Under the pieces are notes generated by a model. It had not been told where the DNA came from and did not search any database. It was given only the letters and a program-made list of their open reading frames with translations. Positions 36,412 to 45,089 of a stretch of 64,000 nt of DNA are shown here, in pieces (the first letter of the stretch is position 1; each line of letters begins with the position of its first letter). The DNA comes from Paenibacillus nanensis (GTDB taxonomy: Bacteria; Bacillota; Bacilli; Paenibacillales; Paenibacillaceae). Location of the stretch: assembly GCF_003583765.1 (NCBI RefSeq), contig NZ_QXQA01000001.1:620001-684000 (forward strand). The letters run 5' to 3'. A program made the translations under genes and the position numbers.

Positions 36412-37758
36412 ATGAATAGTTTCTTTCGCTTGAAGGAACTGGGAACAAATGTCAGAACTGAAATTATGGCGGGGCTGACGACATTTATGACGATGGCCTA
36501 CATCCTGGCTGTCAATCCGGGCATTTTGTCGGGCGCTGGTCTTGACTGGACAGGCGTTTTTCTAGCGACTGCGCTTGCGGCGGGTATTTTTACTATCGCA
36601 ATGGGCTTGTTCGTTAACTTCCCTGTTGCGCTTGCGCCAGGCATGGGTCTTAACGCTTTTTTTGCGGCAACCGTTATTTCTTCGCAAGCAACGGGTACTC
36701 CGATTTCGCCGGCCGTAGGTCTTACGGCGGTATTTATTTCCGGTATTATCTTCATTATCCTGACGGTCACGCAGGTGCGTCAGATGCTTATAACAGCAGT
36801 TCCGGACAGCTTGAAGCATGCGATTACGGTCGGTATCGGCTTGTTCATCGCGATTATCGGCCTTAAGAACAGCGGCGTTATGACGCTTGTGTTCCTAGAC
36901 AGCGGCGAACAGCTGATTCAGCTCGGAAGCTTCCACAATGAAAACGTGGTATACACACTTCTCGCGGTAGCGCTTATCGCGATTCTAATGGTGCTGCGCG
37001 TTCCAGGCGCGATTCTGTTCGGCATTTTGGGTACAACGGTTATCGCTCTGCTTACGGGACATGTGAATATTAAAGCGGCGCTGGAAGGCAAAACTTGGAT
37101 TCCGGACTTCGGTTCGATGGCCATTTGGCATTTCGACTTTGCGGGTGTGTTCGAAGTCGGCTTGATTACGGTCATCCTGACGTTTACATTCGTAGAGCTC
37201 TTTGATACATTCGGCACGCTTGTCGGTACGGCGAACCGCGCCGGCATTATGAATAATCCGGAGGAAGGCAAAAAGCGCGTAGGCAAAGCGATGCTGGTCG
37301 ACGCAGTGGCCGTAGGCGGCGGCGCTGTGCTTGGCACAAGTACGGTTACGGCTTACGTCGAAAGCTCGGCTGGTATCGCGCAGGGCGGACGTTCCGGTCT
37401 GACGGCCGTGACAACCGGCGTATGCTTCCTGCTTGCGATCTTCCTGTCGCCGCTTGTCGCTTTGGTTCCTGGCTCCGCTACGGCTGCGGCTTTGATCATC
37501 GTCGGCGTTTTGATGATGCAATCCGTGAAGGATATCGACTTCTCCGATATGGTGCATGCGATTCCGGCGTTCCTGACGCTGGCGCTGATGCCTTTCACAT
37601 ACAGCATCGCGAACGGTATCTCCTTCGGTATCGTATCGTACGTGCTGCTGGCTACCATTGCGAACATCGCCGGCAAAGGCAAGTACAAGGTGCACGTGCT
37701 GATGTGGATTCTTGCCTTGCTTATTATCGCCCGCTACGTTTTTATGGGCGGCGAATAA
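36412..37758 (+). CDS. pbuG: NCS2-family hypoxanthine/guanine permease (AzgA/PbuG type)
   Basis: 448 residues from ATG 36412 (GGGAGGG upstream; the frame is open further back within the riboswitch terminator). About 12-14 membrane segments. AzgA-branch motifs: FRLKELGTNVRTEIMAGLTTF, MAYILAVNP, FPVALAPGMGLNAFFA, FTFVELFDTFGTLVGTANRAG and GTSTVTAYVESSAGIAQGGR. It imports hypoxanthine and/or guanine with protons. The guanine riboswitch in its leader fits this role. Sub-specificity (PbuG versus PbuO-like) is not readable, hence a tentative symbol. Confidence 0.93.
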   Translation: MNSFFRLKELGTNVRTEIMAGLTTFMTMAYILAVNPGILSGAGLDWTGVFLATALAAGIFTIAMGLFVNFPVALAPGMGLNAFFAATVISSQATGTPISPAVGLTAVFISGIIFIILTVTQVRQMLITAVPDSLKHAITVGIGLFIAIIGLKNSGVMTLVFLDSGEQLIQLGSFHNENVVYTLLAVALIAILMVLRVPGAILFGILGTTVIALLTGHVNIKAALEGKTWIPDFGSMAIWHFDFAGVFEVGLITVILTFTFVELFDTFGTLVGTANRAGIMNNPEEGKKRVGKAMLVDAVAVGGGAVLGTSTVTAYVESSAGIAQGGRSGLTAVTTGVCFLLAIFLSPLVALVPGSATAAALIIVGVLMMQSVKDIDFSDMVHAIPAFLTLALMPFTYSIANGISFGIVSYVLLATIANIAGKGKYKVHVLMWILALLIIARYVFMGGE

Positions 37759-37775
37759 ACCATCGAAATATAAAA

Positions 37776-37804
37776 AAGCAGCGCTGGGCCGGCGCTGCTT
37801 TTTT
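37776..37804 (+). terminator. Terminator of the purine permease gene
   Basis: Perfect 9-bp arms AAGCAGCGC / GCGCTGCTT and six T residues; the opposite strand has a matching A-rich flank, so it may also stop the convergent gene. Confidence 0.93.
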
Positions 37805-37837
37805 GTTGCTTTTAGCCGTTTGTGTTCGTTTCCTCCG

Positions 37838-38134
37838 TTATGGTCCGGACCCTACACTCGATACTACCCAGAAAGGCCCTTTCTTTTTCAAATAAAACAC
37901 GCCCAATTCATCCCCCGTCATTCGATCCGTATACCCCGTTGCATTATACAGATGCCCATAGGTTCGATCATATCTTTCCATATTCGCGATATTGGTTGTA
38001 AAGCTGCTGACCGGGTGCAGCTTCACAAGCATATGTCTCCTAATGGTTAGCTCCGGGGATAAAAAACTAACGAACCACGATCCGATAAGAATAATGGCAA
38101 GAAGAAGGAGTAGGTTTCGCCTCCTCAATTTCAT
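37838..38134 (-). CDS. Small membrane-anchored hypothetical protein
   Basis: 98 residues. A basic start (MKLRRRN) and a hydrophobic stretch (LLLLLAIILIGSWFVSFL) form a signal anchor; the outer ~75 residues are soluble (HPVSSFTTNIANMERYDRTY, TGDELGVFYLKKKGPFWVV). GAGGTGA lies 7-8 nt before the ATG. I do not recognise a family. It is transcribed divergently from pxpA across a region with a Crp/Fnr-like palindrome. Confidence 0.6.
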   Translation of the reverse strand: MKLRRRNLLLLLAIILIGSWFVSFLSPELTIRRHMLVKLHPVSSFTTNIANMERYDRTYGHLYNATGYTDRMTGDELGVFYLKKKGPFWVVSSVGSGP

Positions 38135-38211
38135 CTGTTATCACCTCGAAATTATTGTACGCCCTCTTCGTACCTACTGGCAATTTATTGAAACCCTGGT
38201 TATGTGTTTCT

Positions 38212-38231
38212 TTTGTGAGTCAGGTCACAAA
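38212..38231. promoter_or_regulatory. Crp/Fnr-type palindrome upstream of pxpA
   Basis: TTTGTGA-N6-TCACAAA, a perfect inverted repeat matching the TGTGA-N6-TCACA consensus of Crp/Fnr-family regulators (including Bacillus Fnr). It is centred at 38221.5, some 79 bp before the pxpA start, in the divergent region shared with the small minus-strand gene. A poor TTGAGC...TAAGCT promoter lies just downstream, consistent with an activated promoter. Confidence 0.5.
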
Positions 38232-38299
38232 GTGTTGAGCTTTGCGGCAATTGCGTTGTAAGCTAAAAGTACAAATTACAGAGAGGAAACGGTGGCGGC

Positions 38300-39061
38300 A
38301 TGCATCGGATTGATCTAAATTGCGATATGGGAGAAAGCTTCGGCTTGTACCGACTAGGCTCGGATGAACAGATGATGCCGCATATTACGTCGGCGAATAT
38401 CGCCTGCGGCTTTCACGCGGGGGATCCCGCGACGATCCGGTCGGCGGTGAAGCTTGCGCTCGTGCATGGCGTGGCGATCGGCGCCCATCCCGGCTTGCCT
38501 GACCTCGCGGGCTTCGGGCGAAGGAAGATGGAGATTACAGCGCAGGAAGCCTATGATATGACGATATATCAAATCGGCGCGATCCGCGCTTTTGCGGAAT
38601 CGGAGGGAGGGGCGCTCTCCCATGTGAAGCCGCACGGCGCGCTCTATAATATGGCGGCGAAGGACGCCGCATTAGCCGAAGCCATTGCCGAGGCGGTTTA
38701 TAAGGTGGACGGCAGCTTGCGATTGTATGGATTATCGGGCAGCGAGCTAATCCGGGCAGGGGAACGAATCGGTCTTACGGTGCTGAATGAGGTATTTGCC
38801 GACCGTGCCTATGAAGAGGACGGCTCGTTGACGCCGAGAAGCATAGAGGGGGCGATCCTCACGAGCTCTGTAAGGGCTGCGGATCAAGTCATTCGTATCA
38901 TTAAGGAGGGACAGGTTCAGACTCGGACCGGCGCTTATATACCTCTAAAAGCGGATACCGTTTGCATCCATGGAGACACGCCCGGCGCGACCGGGCATGC
39001 GGCGGCTTTGAGGGAGGCGCTCCAGGACGCGGGCATTGCCGTACAATCGCCCGGGAAATAA
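38300..39061 (+). CDS. pxpA: 5-oxoprolinase subunit PxpA (LamB/YcsF family)
   Basis: 253 residues. Subunit of the ATP-dependent PxpABC 5-oxoprolinase that opens 5-oxoproline to glutamate. Family motifs are [71 protein letters not shown] and [15 protein letters not shown] is 4 nt and a GAGAGGAAA 12 nt before the ATG. First of three adjacent pxp genes; the gap to pxpB is 29 bp. Confidence 0.96.
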   Translation: MHRIDLNCDMGESFGLYRLGSDEQMMPHITSANIACGFHAGDPATIRSAVKLALVHGVAIGAHPGLPDLAGFGRRKMEITAQEAYDMTIYQIGAIRAFAESEGGALSHVKPHGALYNMAAKDAALAEAIAEAVYKVDGSLRLYGLSGSELIRAGERIGLTVLNEVFADRAYEEDGSLTPRSIEGAILTSSVRAADQVIRIIKEGQVQTRTGAYIPLKADTVCIHGDTPGATGHAAALREALQDAGIAVQSPGK

Positions 39062-39090
39062 GACAGGGCACAATTAGAGGGAGACGAGGC

Positions 39091-39843
39091 ATGAATAAGA
39101 CATATGATGTAAGTCCGATGGGCGATTCATGTATACTTTTTCGTTTGGGCGAAGGAATCGATGAGTGCACGCACCGACTGGTGATGGCGGCGGTTGGGCG
39201 GATCGAAGCAGATCGATTCGCCGGCTATGTGGAATGCGTCCCCGCGTTTGCGTCCGTCGCGGTCTACTATGAGCCGGCAGCCGTATGGCGAAGCAGAACG
39301 CCAGAAGAGTTCGCCTGTCGGTCGGTTTATGAAATTGTGCTTGGACGGCTAACTAAATTGCTTGACGGCTTGCTCCAGGATGCAGAACGCTTCTCGGATT
39401 CACCGGGCCGGATCGTGACGATCCCTGTCTGTTACGGCGGCTCGTTCGGCCCGGATCTTGAACATGTCGCCAATCATTGCGGGCTTTCGCCGCAGCAGAT
39501 TATAGACCTGCACAGCGGAGGCCTTTATCTTGTGCATATGATCGGCTTTGCGCCCGGTTTCCCTTATCTGGGCGGCATGCCCCGGCAGCTTGCGGTGCCG
39601 CGCCGCGAAACGCCGCGCGCGGTCATACCTGCCGGAAGCGTCGGCATTGCAGGCGCGCAGACCGGCGTTTATCCGCTCGCGACGCCTGGCGGGTGGCAGC
39701 TGATAGGCAGAACGCCTGTTGAGCTGTTCCGTCCGGATGCCGACATGCCGAGCCTGCTTCAGGCCGGGGACCGCGTGCGGTTCCAGCCGATTACCGCCGA
39801 TGAATTCGACAATTGGAAGGCTGGAGAGGAGGGGACGGCATGA
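39091..39843 (+). CDS. pxpB: 5-oxoprolinase subunit PxpB (KipI family)
   Basis: 250 residues from ATG 39091 (GAGACGAGG upstream). It is the allophanate-hydrolase-subunit-1-like partner of PxpC; conserved segments are [51 protein letters not shown] and [28 protein letters not shown]. It overlaps pxpC by four bases (ATGA). In Bacillus the homologue KipI was first described as an inhibitor of the sporulation kinase KinA; the metabolic role is now preferred for the family. Confidence 0.95.
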   Translation: MNKTYDVSPMGDSCILFRLGEGIDECTHRLVMAAVGRIEADRFAGYVECVPAFASVAVYYEPAAVWRSRTPEEFACRSVYEIVLGRLTKLLDGLLQDAERFSDSPGRIVTIPVCYGGSFGPDLEHVANHCGLSPQQIIDLHSGGLYLVHMIGFAPGFPYLGGMPRQLAVPRRETPRAVIPAGSVGIAGAQTGVYPLATPGGWQLIGRTPVELFRPDADMPSLLQAGDRVRFQPITADEFDNWKAGEEGTA

Positions 39844-40868
39844 GTTTGATCGTGCAGAGGCCCGGCCTGCTTGCGACAATTCAGGATTTGGGACGGCTCG
39901 GTTATCAAAAGCAAGGGGTGGTTGTCGGCGGAGCGATGGACCGGACGGCGGCACGGATCGCGAACTGGCTGGTCGGCAACGAGGAATCGGAAGCCGTGCT
40001 GGAGCTAACGCTGACGGGCGCCGAGCTCTATGCAGAGCAAGACTGTTGGATTGCGGTCTGCGGCGGCGACATGGGACCCGTTACGGACGACTTGGAGCCG
40101 GTGCCGCAGTGGAGGCCCGTACATATCGCCAAAGGGACAACGATTCGGTTCCAGCGCTGCAGGAGCGGATGCCGGACGTATATCGCGCTGGCCGGCGGCA
40201 TTCGCGCGCCTGCCGTAATGGGAAGCCGAAGCACGTACCTTCGCGGACAGCTTGGCGGTTTGGAAGGACGCGCCCTCCGCGCGGGCGACCGCATTGAAGC
40301 GTCTAAGGAAGCCGGTATGCCGATTACCTCCGGGCTGCGCATGTCGCCTTCGGGTAAGCTGAAATGGCCGCTCTGGCATGCCGGAGGATTTGCGGAAGCG
40401 CCCGAGGACACGACGGTTATCCGATTGATGCCCGGCGCGCATTGGGATTGGTTGTCAGAGCGGGGGAAGCAAGACGTATTCGAGGGGCAGTACCGGATCG
40501 GCGCTTCATCGGACCGGATGGGATACAGGCTGGAGGGAAAAACGCTCGAGCTTAAGCCGGGGATGGGGGAGCTGATTTCCGAGCCTGTTGCGTTCGGCAC
40601 CGTTCAGCTTCCGCCGGGAGGTCATCCGATCGTGCTGATGGCGGACAGGCAAACAACCGGCGGCTATCCTCGAATCGGCGAAGCGGCTACCGTCGACCTT
40701 CCCGTGCTGGCGCAGCTCAAGCCGGGTGACGTGATAACATTCAGACGAGTCTCCCATCGGGAAGCGGAACGGCTTCTAGTAGACTCGGAGCTGGAACTGG
40801 AAATATTGAAACGGGCAATCCAAGCAAAACGAATGAAAAGAACGACTACAGGGACGGATAAGGGGTGA
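39840..40868 (+). CDS. pxpC: 5-oxoprolinase subunit PxpC (KipA family)
   Basis: 342 residues from ATG 39840, inside the pxpB stop. Allophanate-hydrolase-subunit-2-like carboxyltransferase fold: [90 protein letters not shown] and [21 protein letters not shown]. It completes the PxpABC enzyme. The DinB gene follows, overlapping or 5 bp away depending on which start is used. Confidence 0.95.
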   Translation: MSLIVQRPGLLATIQDLGRLGYQKQGVVVGGAMDRTAARIANWLVGNEESEAVLELTLTGAELYAEQDCWIAVCGGDMGPVTDDLEPVPQWRPVHIAKGTTIRFQRCRSGCRTYIALAGGIRAPAVMGSRSTYLRGQLGGLEGRALRAGDRIEASKEAGMPITSGLRMSPSGKLKWPLWHAGGFAEAPEDTTVIRLMPGAHWDWLSERGKQDVFEGQYRIGASSDRMGYRLEGKTLELKPGMGELISEPVAFGTVQLPPGGHPIVLMADRQTTGGYPRIGEAATVDLPVLAQLKPGDVITFRRVSHREAERLLVDSELELEILKRAIQAKRMKRTTTGTDKG

Positions 40869-40873
40869 ATGCA

Positions 40874-41341
40874 TTGATCAAGTTGTTTCATTCTAACTGG
40901 ATAATAAGAGAGGAATGGTTTGAACTTCTTAAGCGGGTTCCAAATGAAGAGCTGCTGCGGAACCGTATAGGCGGGCAAGGGAGCATCCTTAATACGATTT
41001 TTCATATTTTGGATGTTGAGTATAGCTGGATTTGCGGGATACAAGGTAAACCGGAGGTTCAGGTCCGATTTGAGAATTATAATACGCTGGAACAATTAAA
41101 GACGCTTTCCGACTCGTGGATGCAAGAGATAAAGCTGTTTCTTGAGACTTGGTCCGATGATTTCGAAAATGATATCGTAACCGTTCCATGGAGCGAAGAG
41201 CGTTATACCGAAGGCGAAATTCTGCTCCATATCATTGCGCACGAAATTCACCACATGGGTCAGCTGTCTATATGGGCGAGAGAGATGGGGATTCAGCCCG
41301 TGTCGGCAAATGTAATTGGCAGAGGATTGTTTGTCGTGTGA
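40874..41341 (+). CDS. DinB-family protein
   Basis: 155 residues from the TTG at 40874, 8 nt after AAGGGG and matching the usual MIKLFHSNWIIREEW start of this family; a GTG at 40865 is in frame but overlaps the Shine-Dalgarno. Four-helix bundle with the metal-binding His triad: one in the TIFHILDVEYSW segment and two in IIAHEIHHMGQL. DinB-like proteins are often bacillithiol-related transferases in Firmicutes; the reaction here is unknown. It is the last gene of the pxp transcript, likely by position only. Confidence 0.88.
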   Translation: MIKLFHSNWIIREEWFELLKRVPNEELLRNRIGGQGSILNTIFHILDVEYSWICGIQGKPEVQVRFENYNTLEQLKTLSDSWMQEIKLFLETWSDDFENDIVTVPWSEERYTEGEILLHIIAHEIHHMGQLSIWAREMGIQPVSANVIGRGLFVV

Positions 41342-41372
41342 CGTAACGGCAGACCGAGCCAAGCTATAAAAG

Positions 41373-41418
41373 AAGCGCCTCGACGTCCTGCGATTAATCA
41401 CAGCTCGCCGAGGCGCTT
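41373..41418. terminator. Bidirectional terminator between DinB and the NAGPA-type gene
   Basis: Perfect 10-bp arms AAGCGCCTCG / CGAGGCGCTT with a 26-nt loop; T-rich flank (TTTAG) downstream on plus and TTCTTTTAT on minus. Confidence 0.78.
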
Positions 41419-41425
41419 TAGTCAC

Positions 41426-42502
41426 TTATTTAAAAAATAAAAAGTGCGTCGGCAGCTTCCGCATGCTGCCGTCCGAAGGCTTGTTAATCAGCTTGCCGTT
41501 AAACACAAGCGTAGAGGAACCGCCGCCGTCCAGATTATAGCCGTCAACAACGCCGTACCGCTTCAGAAGCTCCTGCAGCTCGGCGAGCGTGGCGCCTGAG
41601 CTGCCCGACTCATTGTAGCCGTCCGTAACGAGAATGAGCAGCTGGTCGTCTTTGTAGTTGGCGATGACGGTGCGCGGCGCGCGTCTCGGACTCGTCTGCC
41701 ATTTCGCCGGAATCTGCTGAGCGACTCCGTTCTTAAGCAGAACCGGGACGAAAGATGCGCCGAACCTCGGCTCTTTGGCGTCAAGCTGCGCCTGAGTCGA
41801 GAATTTGCCGCCAATCAGTTCATTTTTTTCGTTCAGCCCGACAAAAAATAAATCCGAATAAGATGGCTCGAAGCCGGATACGTATTCTCCATTCACGATC
41901 GTCGTGCTGAGCGGGTACCGTTTGCCGCGGCCGTCGGCAAATCCGCCGGCATTGACGCCGACCGCAGCCTTATATTTTTTGACGGCCTGCAGGGTCGTCA
42001 TCGCTTGTCCGACTTCGTCGCCGCCAAGAACCATCGTCATGGCGTCGTCGGCTTTTAATTGGATTTTTACCGCATAGCTTTTGAAATGCTCATGGCTCAA
42101 ATAGAACAGCTGCGCGCGGAGCTTGTCCGAAGAGATGGTAGCGGCTGGTTTGCCCAGTCTGGACGTAATTTTCTGATCGTAGATGGCAAGCGGACGCTTC
42201 GCTTGGGCTGCGGCTGTTTTGGCGATGTGGTTCATTTCTTCATTTGTTCGGTTATACAGATCAAGCTGCGTTCGAATCGACTGACCGGTCAAGGCGGCCG
42301 TTTCATTCGCAAGCTCAAGTCTGGAGACCGTTTCCTCTATGTAGGCGCGAGGGGCTGCTTCATCCGCAGAATCCAGATCTTGAATGGCTTTATCCGAAAT
42401 ATCGATGACCACACTGGAGAACAGCAGCCACAGCATGATGCCAAGGAAGGGGGCCATTGCAAGCAGCGCCGTACGGTTTAAAGTTTTAGCGGTAATAATC
42501 AT
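41426..42502 (-). CDS. Phosphodiester glycosidase (NAGPA/DUF2233) family membrane protein
   Basis: 358 residues. A signal anchor (ALLAMAPFLGIMLWLLFSSVVI) is followed by a helical stalk (about 40-125) and an extracytoplasmic NAGPA domain: GVNAGGFADGRGKRYPLSTTIVNGEY, RRAPRTVIANYKDDQLLILVTDG, and the active-site signature GYNLDGGGSSTLVFNGKLIN. Bacterial members are thought to act on wall glycans or exopolysaccharides carrying phosphodiester-linked sugars. Its start overlaps the stop of the upstream coiled-coil gene by four bases (ATGA). Confidence 0.9.
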   Translation of the reverse strand: MIITAKTLNRTALLAMAPFLGIMLWLLFSSVVIDISDKAIQDLDSADEAAPRAYIEETVSRLELANETAALTGQSIRTQLDLYNRTNEEMNHIAKTAAAQAKRPLAIYDQKITSRLGKPAATISSDKLRAQLFYLSHEHFKSYAVKIQLKADDAMTMVLGGDEVGQAMTTLQAVKKYKAAVGVNAGGFADGRGKRYPLSTTIVNGEYVSGFEPSYSDLFFVGLNEKNELIGGKFSTQAQLDAKEPRFGASFVPVLLKNGVAQQIPAKWQTSPRRAPRTVIANYKDDQLLILVTDGYNESGSSGATLAELQELLKRYGVVDGYNLDGGGSSTLVFNGKLINKPSDGSMRKLPTHFLFFK

Positions 42503-42933
42503 TTGAGGACATCCAAGCTTTTTTTCAGTTCATCCAACTGCTTTTTCACTTCATTCAGCTGCGTATAGAGCTTGTTGCTGTTATCGGTTTTGGTATCGGC
42601 GTTGTCTTTGGCGAACGTCAGCAGCTCGTTTAGCGCGTCGACCTTTTCCTTCAGCTGCGTAATCTCGCTCTGGTACGTTGTCTCCATCTTGGCGATGCGG
42701 CCGTCATACGCCTTTTGCATCTCCGAAATTTGCGCTGCGGTCTGACGCTCGATATCTGCGGTAATATCCCGCTGCATCTGATCCGTGTACAGCTTTGCGA
42801 AGGTTAAGCCTCCGCCTATCAATACCAGCCAAACGAAAATAAATACAATAAGCGCGGTTTTGCTTCGTTTCTTGCGCGTATTTGCAACTTGACGGCTGGA
42901 TGCCGCCGTCGTTTCAAGCGTAATTTCACTCAT
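42499..42933 (-). CDS. Membrane-anchored coiled-coil protein
   Basis: 144 residues. A cytosolic basic start (SRQVANTRKKRSK), one helix (TALIVFIFVWLVLIGGGLTFA), then a continuous heptad-like coiled coil to the C-terminus (ITADIERQTAAQISEMQ, KEKVDALNELLTFAK, LNEVKKQLDELKKSLDVLK). AGAGGTGA precedes the ATG. Overlap with the NAGPA-type gene suggests the two products assemble, the coiled coil perhaps pairing with the NAGPA protein's stalk (inference). No family recognised. Confidence 0.75.
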   Translation of the reverse strand: MSEITLETTAASSRQVANTRKKRSKTALIVFIFVWLVLIGGGLTFAKLYTDQMQRDITADIERQTAAQISEMQKAYDGRIAKMETTYQSEITQLKEKVDALNELLTFAKDNADTKTDNSNKLYTQLNEVKKQLDELKKSLDVLK

Positions 42934-43176
42934 ACTCGTTCATTCACCTCTCATGCCAGTCATACTCTTGCTGGTTGAACGAACATAAAAAAGAGCTGTC
43001 CTATCCTTACAAAACGATAACCGATCGACCGCCCGCCGCTTGCTTCCTACTCTATTAAACGGTCTTTTCTGCCAGAAAGGTTGCGGATGTCACCCTATTG
43101 TAACAAACGGGCCAACCATTGTCGCCACATCTCGACATTTTGTTTGGTCCAAATTTTGGAGGGATGGCCGCCGCTT

Positions 43177-43205
43177 TTGTGAGGGGGAGATTCGTCATGT
43201 ATAAT
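43177..43205 (+). promoter_or_regulatory. Promoter of msrAB
   Basis: TTGTGA (43177-43182) and TATAAT (43200-43205) are 17 bp apart. The rest of the 319-bp divergent gap (42934-43252) shows no other clear element. Confidence 0.6.
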
Positions 43206-43252
43206 GGAGGGAAGAATGTACTGTAAATAAGCGGATTGGAAGGATGGTTGCC

Positions 43253-44212
43253 ATGGGACAAAATAAAGCGTTGGCGATGTTCGCGGGAGGCTGCTTCTGG
43301 TGCATGGTCACGCCGTTCGAAGAGATGCCGGGCATTATTTCCGTTGTATCGGGCTACACCGGTGGGCATACGGAAAACCCGACTTACGAAGAGGTATGCT
43401 CCGAAACGACGGGCCATGCGGAAGCGGTGCAAATTACGTATGATCCGGACATTTTCCCCTATGAAAGACTGCTTGACATCTTCTGGCGTCAGATCGATCC
43501 GACGGACGCGGGCGGCCAGTTTCACGACAGAGGCTCCTCTTATCGGACGGGCATCTATTATTACACCGAAGAGCAGCGGAAGCTGGCGGAGGCTTCCAAG
43601 GAGGCGCTGGAGAAAAGCGGCCGCTTCGACAAGCCGATCGTAACGGAGATCGAGCCGGCGGGTCCTTTTTATCCGGCTGAGGAGTATCATCAGGATTACC
43701 ATAAGAAAAACCCGTACCGGTACAAAATGTACCGCAAAGGCTCGGGGCGCGACGCTTTTATCGCAGGCCACTGGAAATTGAAGAAGGATCAGAACGAGCT
43801 GAGGAAACGCCTGTCGCCGATTCAATACGAGGTGACGCAAAATAACGCGACGGAGCGGCCGTTCACCGGGGAATATTGGGACCATACGGAAGAAGGCATT
43901 TATGTCGATATCGTATCCGGCGAGCCGCTCTTCAGCTCGAAGGATAAATACGACGCGGGCTGCGGGTGGCCGAGCTTCACAAGGCCGCTGCAGAAGTCGG
44001 CGATAACCGAACATATGGACACCAGCCATAACATGGTCCGCATTGAAGTAAGAAGCCAGGAAGGGGATTCTCATCTTGGGCATTTATTTGATGACGGGCC
44101 GCGGGACAAAGGCGGCTTGCGGTACTGCATCAATTCCGCTTCCTTACGGTTTGTTCCGAAGGATCGGCTGGAGGAAGAAGGATACGGGCAGTACCGGCAA
44201 TTATTTGATTAA
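43253..44212 (+). CDS. msrA: Bifunctional methionine sulfoxide reductase MsrA-MsrB fusion
   Basis: 319 residues from ATG 43253 (GGAAGGA 9 nt upstream; ATG 43244 is too close). The MsrA part (1-160) has the nucleophile in FAGGCFWCM and the [10 protein letters not shown] segment; the MsrB part (about 180-315) has [10 protein letters not shown] and the catalytic cysteine in [14 protein letters not shown]. The MsrB zinc CxxC pairs are missing ([14 protein letters not shown]), the zinc-free type usual in such fusions. It repairs both stereoisomers of methionine sulfoxide in the cytosol. The nitroreductase gene starts 24 bp downstream. Confidence 0.95.
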   Translation: MGQNKALAMFAGGCFWCMVTPFEEMPGIISVVSGYTGGHTENPTYEEVCSETTGHAEAVQITYDPDIFPYERLLDIFWRQIDPTDAGGQFHDRGSSYRTGIYYYTEEQRKLAEASKEALEKSGRFDKPIVTEIEPAGPFYPAEEYHQDYHKKNPYRYKMYRKGSGRDAFIAGHWKLKKDQNELRKRLSPIQYEVTQNNATERPFTGEYWDHTEEGIYVDIVSGEPLFSSKDKYDAGCGWPSFTRPLQKSAITEHMDTSHNMVRIEVRSQEGDSHLGHLFDDGPRDKGGLRYCINSASLRFVPKDRLEEEGYGQYRQLFD

Positions 44213-44236
44213 CGGGAGAAGCGGAGGAGGGTACGA

Positions 44237-44848
44237 ATGGGGAACCAATTGATCGCGGCACAAGAGAAAGCAAGCGGCGTCGGGGTGCTGGAAGCGATAA
44301 AGGGACGGAGGTCGATCGGCCGGGTGAAGCCCGATCCCGTCGATCGGCAAATCATTGAAGCGATACTGGAGGCGGCTTCCTGGGCGCCGAGCCACCATAA
44401 CACGCAGCCTTGGCGGTTTGTCGTGATGACCGGCGACGGAAGAGGCAAGCTCGGCGAAGGGTATGCGCGGGTAGCGGCTGCCGGGGCGCCCGATCTGGCT
44501 GGAGAAGAGCTGGAGGAGCGTCTGCGCAAGGAGAGGCTTAAGGCGTTCCGGGCGCCCGTTGTGATAGCCGCAATATGCTCGCCGTCGGACGATCCGAGAG
44601 CCGTGCGGGAAGAGGAGCTTGCAGCGGCGCAGACAGCGGTTCAAAATCTGCTTCTTGCGGCTCACGCCTATGGCCTCGGCGCCATTTGGCGCTCCGGCCA
44701 GCCGATGTTCGATCCGCTGATGAAAGAACAGTTCGAGCTGAAGGCGGATGAAGAAATCGTCGCCTTCATCTATGCGGGATATCCGGATATGACGCCTGCG
44801 GCGCCGCAGCGTAAGTCCGTCACGGACAAGACGATTTGGCTTGATTGA
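44237..44848 (+). CDS. Nitroreductase family protein (YdjA-like)
   Basis: 203 residues. Flavin-dependent oxidoreductase fold: the FMN-binding IKGRRSIGRVKPDPVDRQIIEAILEAASWAPSHHNTQPWRFVVM and the C-terminal YGLGAIWRSGQPMF, with EEIVAFIYAGYP. A single FMN per monomer and NAD(P)H use are family properties. Physiological substrate unknown. GGAGGAGGG precedes the ATG; likely co-transcribed with msrAB. Confidence 0.88.
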   Translation: MGNQLIAAQEKASGVGVLEAIKGRRSIGRVKPDPVDRQIIEAILEAASWAPSHHNTQPWRFVVMTGDGRGKLGEGYARVAAAGAPDLAGEELEERLRKERLKAFRAPVVIAAICSPSDDPRAVREEELAAAQTAVQNLLLAAHAYGLGAIWRSGQPMFDPLMKEQFELKADEEIVAFIYAGYPDMTPAAPQRKSVTDKTIWLD

Positions 44849-44879
44849 GCAATAAGCGCATATACTATCGACGACGTGG

Positions 44880-44924
44880 GCGAAGCGGCCGTTCCAACCA
44901 TACGGGCAGCTTCGTCTTTTTTTT
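44880..44924 (+). terminator. Terminator of the msrAB-nitroreductase operon
   Basis: GCGAAGC / GCTTCGT outer arms with an inner GGCC / CGGGC pairing and eight T residues. Between it and the next gene (44925-45089) I see no clear promoter. Confidence 0.8.
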
Positions 44925-45089
44925 GTGCCTGCTATATAAAAGTATAGGTGAATGCAGAGGGAGCTCTCTCGTCATGAAATGATAGATTTGGTAGAATAGG
45001 ACTAGGTTTATAGGTCGTGCAACGATGCGGCGATTTCTATGAACGCTGCCGATGCTTCCATTTTTATAAAAGGAGAGTTACATCCAAGC

